Below are positions 4,590 through 5,215 of a stretch of DNA of 5,215 nucleotides, piece after piece. The notes beneath the pieces are model-generated. The model did no database searches and was not told where the DNA came from. It worked only from the letters and a program-made list of their open reading frames with translations. The stretch is from an uncultured Aliterella sp. (GTDB taxonomy: Bacteria; Cyanobacteriota; Cyanobacteriia; Cyanobacteriales; Chroococcidiopsidaceae): NCBI GenBank assembly GCA_905479905.1, contig CAJQOK010000562.1, positions 1 through 5,215 of the forward strand. The letters are read 5' to 3'. Within the stretch, counting starts at the first letter, position 1; every line of letters starts with the position of its first letter. The translations under genes were made by a program, and so were the position numbers.

Positions 4590-5215
4590 ATGCCAACCCT
4601 CGTTATTGTTGAATCTCCGACTAAAGCCCGTACTATTCGTAATTATTTGCCTCCAGGCTACCGCGTGGAAGCTTCGATGGGTCACGTCCGCGATTTGCCC
4701 CAATCAGCCAGTGATATTCCGGCGGCAGTAAAGTCGGAAAAATGGGCTAATTTGGGTGTGAATGTAGAAGCGGATTTTGAACCTCTGTATATCATTCCCA
4801 AAGATAAGAAAAAAATTGTTACTCAACTAAAAGAAGCACTTAAATCCGCCGATGAATTGATACTTGCCACCGATGAAGACCGAGAAGGGGAGAGCATAAG
4901 TTGGCATTTATTGCAAATATTAAAGCCAAAAGTACCAATTAAACGGATGGTGTTTCATGAAATTACCTCCGAAGCAATTAAAAAAGCCTTAAAAAATTGC
5001 CGCAATATTGACGAGCAAGTAGTCCGCGCTCAAGAAACTAGACGAATTTTAGATCGTTTGGTAGGCTACACTTTATCGCCTTTGCTGTGGAAAAAAATAG
5101 CTTGGGGACTGTCTGCCGGACGAGTACAATCGGTAGCAGTATTGTTGCTAGTAATTCGAGAACGTCAACGCCGCGCTTTTCGCCAAGGTAGTTATTGGGA
5201 CTTAAAGGCAACTTT
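4590..5215 (+). CDS. topA: DNA topoisomerase I (type IA), N-terminal part only
   Basis: The first 208 codons are present; the frame is open to the right edge. The enzyme relaxes negative supercoils by cutting and passing one strand, with Mg2+ held by the TOPRIM domain. TOPRIM motifs are clear: [13 protein letters not shown] at 4-16 with catalytic E8, GHVRDLP at 31-37, and ATDEDREGE at 93-101 with acidic residues D95, D97 and E99. Downstream FHEIT (122-126), [10 protein letters not shown] (151-160) and [10 protein letters not shown] (174-183) belong to the next core domains. The active-site tyrosine and the C-terminal repeats lie beyond the window. The start ATG 4590 matches the usual [13 protein letters not shown] opening. 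An in-frame TTG at 4548 would add 14 residues; an in-frame TAA at 4542-4544 bars anything longer. No Shine-Dalgarno precedes the ATG. Confidence 0.95.
   Translation, partial: MPTLVIVESPTKARTIRNYLPPGYRVEASMGHVRDLPQSASDIPAAVKSEKWANLGVNVEADFEPLYIIPKDKKKIVTQLKEALKSADELILATDEDREGESISWHLLQILKPKVPIKRMVFHEITSEAIKKALKNCRNIDEQVVRAQETRRILDRLVGYTLSPLLWKKIAWGLSAGRVQSVAVLLLVIRERQRRAFRQGSYWDLKAT

Overview
The window is chromosomal DNA from a cyanobacterium. Three things point there: seven copies of the HIP1 octamer GCGATCGC in 5.2 kb (about 0.08 expected by chance), a cyanobacterial-type NAD(P)H dehydrogenase subunit 2 gene (ndhB), and a cobalamin-pathway gene in the fused CbiG-CobJ form. A G-rich/C-rich palindromic intergenic repeat of a kind common in filamentous and unicellular cyanobacteria fits as well. 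The genus cannot be fixed from this window.

Layout from left to right. Positions 1-151 (minus) hold the first 50 codons of a protein with a twin-arginine export signal, preceded by a strong ribosome binding site. Positions 152-664 have no intact sizeable gene. They hold a strong 10-bp inverted repeat (223-251), the remains of a roughly 35-residue minus-strand gene with its ribosome binding site (275-393), potentially competing RNA stems around that site, and a 29-codon plus-strand reading frame (499-588). Positions 665-2472 (minus) encode a CbiG-CobJ fusion for corrin-ring synthesis, broken by one missing base near 1087/1088 inside the CobJ domain. Positions 2473-2652 carry a small hairpin close to the cbiG start and a composite palindromic repeat that probably terminates ndhB. 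Positions 2653-4212 (minus) are a complete ndhB. Positions 4213-4589 form a divergent intergenic region. Positions 4590-5215 (plus) are the N-terminal 208 codons of DNA topoisomerase I (topA), cut by the window edge.

The intact genes are housekeeping: cyclic electron flow and respiration (NdhB), DNA supercoiling (TopA) and pseudocobalamin synthesis (CbiG-CobJ). They share no pathway, and terminator-like structures separate them, so they look like neighbouring transcription units. I found no mobile element, CRISPR array, tRNA or rRNA. The least ordinary part is 152-664, which looks like a site of small-gene decay or of an unrecognised small RNA/leader. The single-base lesion in cobJ and the one inferred in the 275-381 remnant both fit a missing base, so consensus sequence error must be excluded before calling either a pseudogene.
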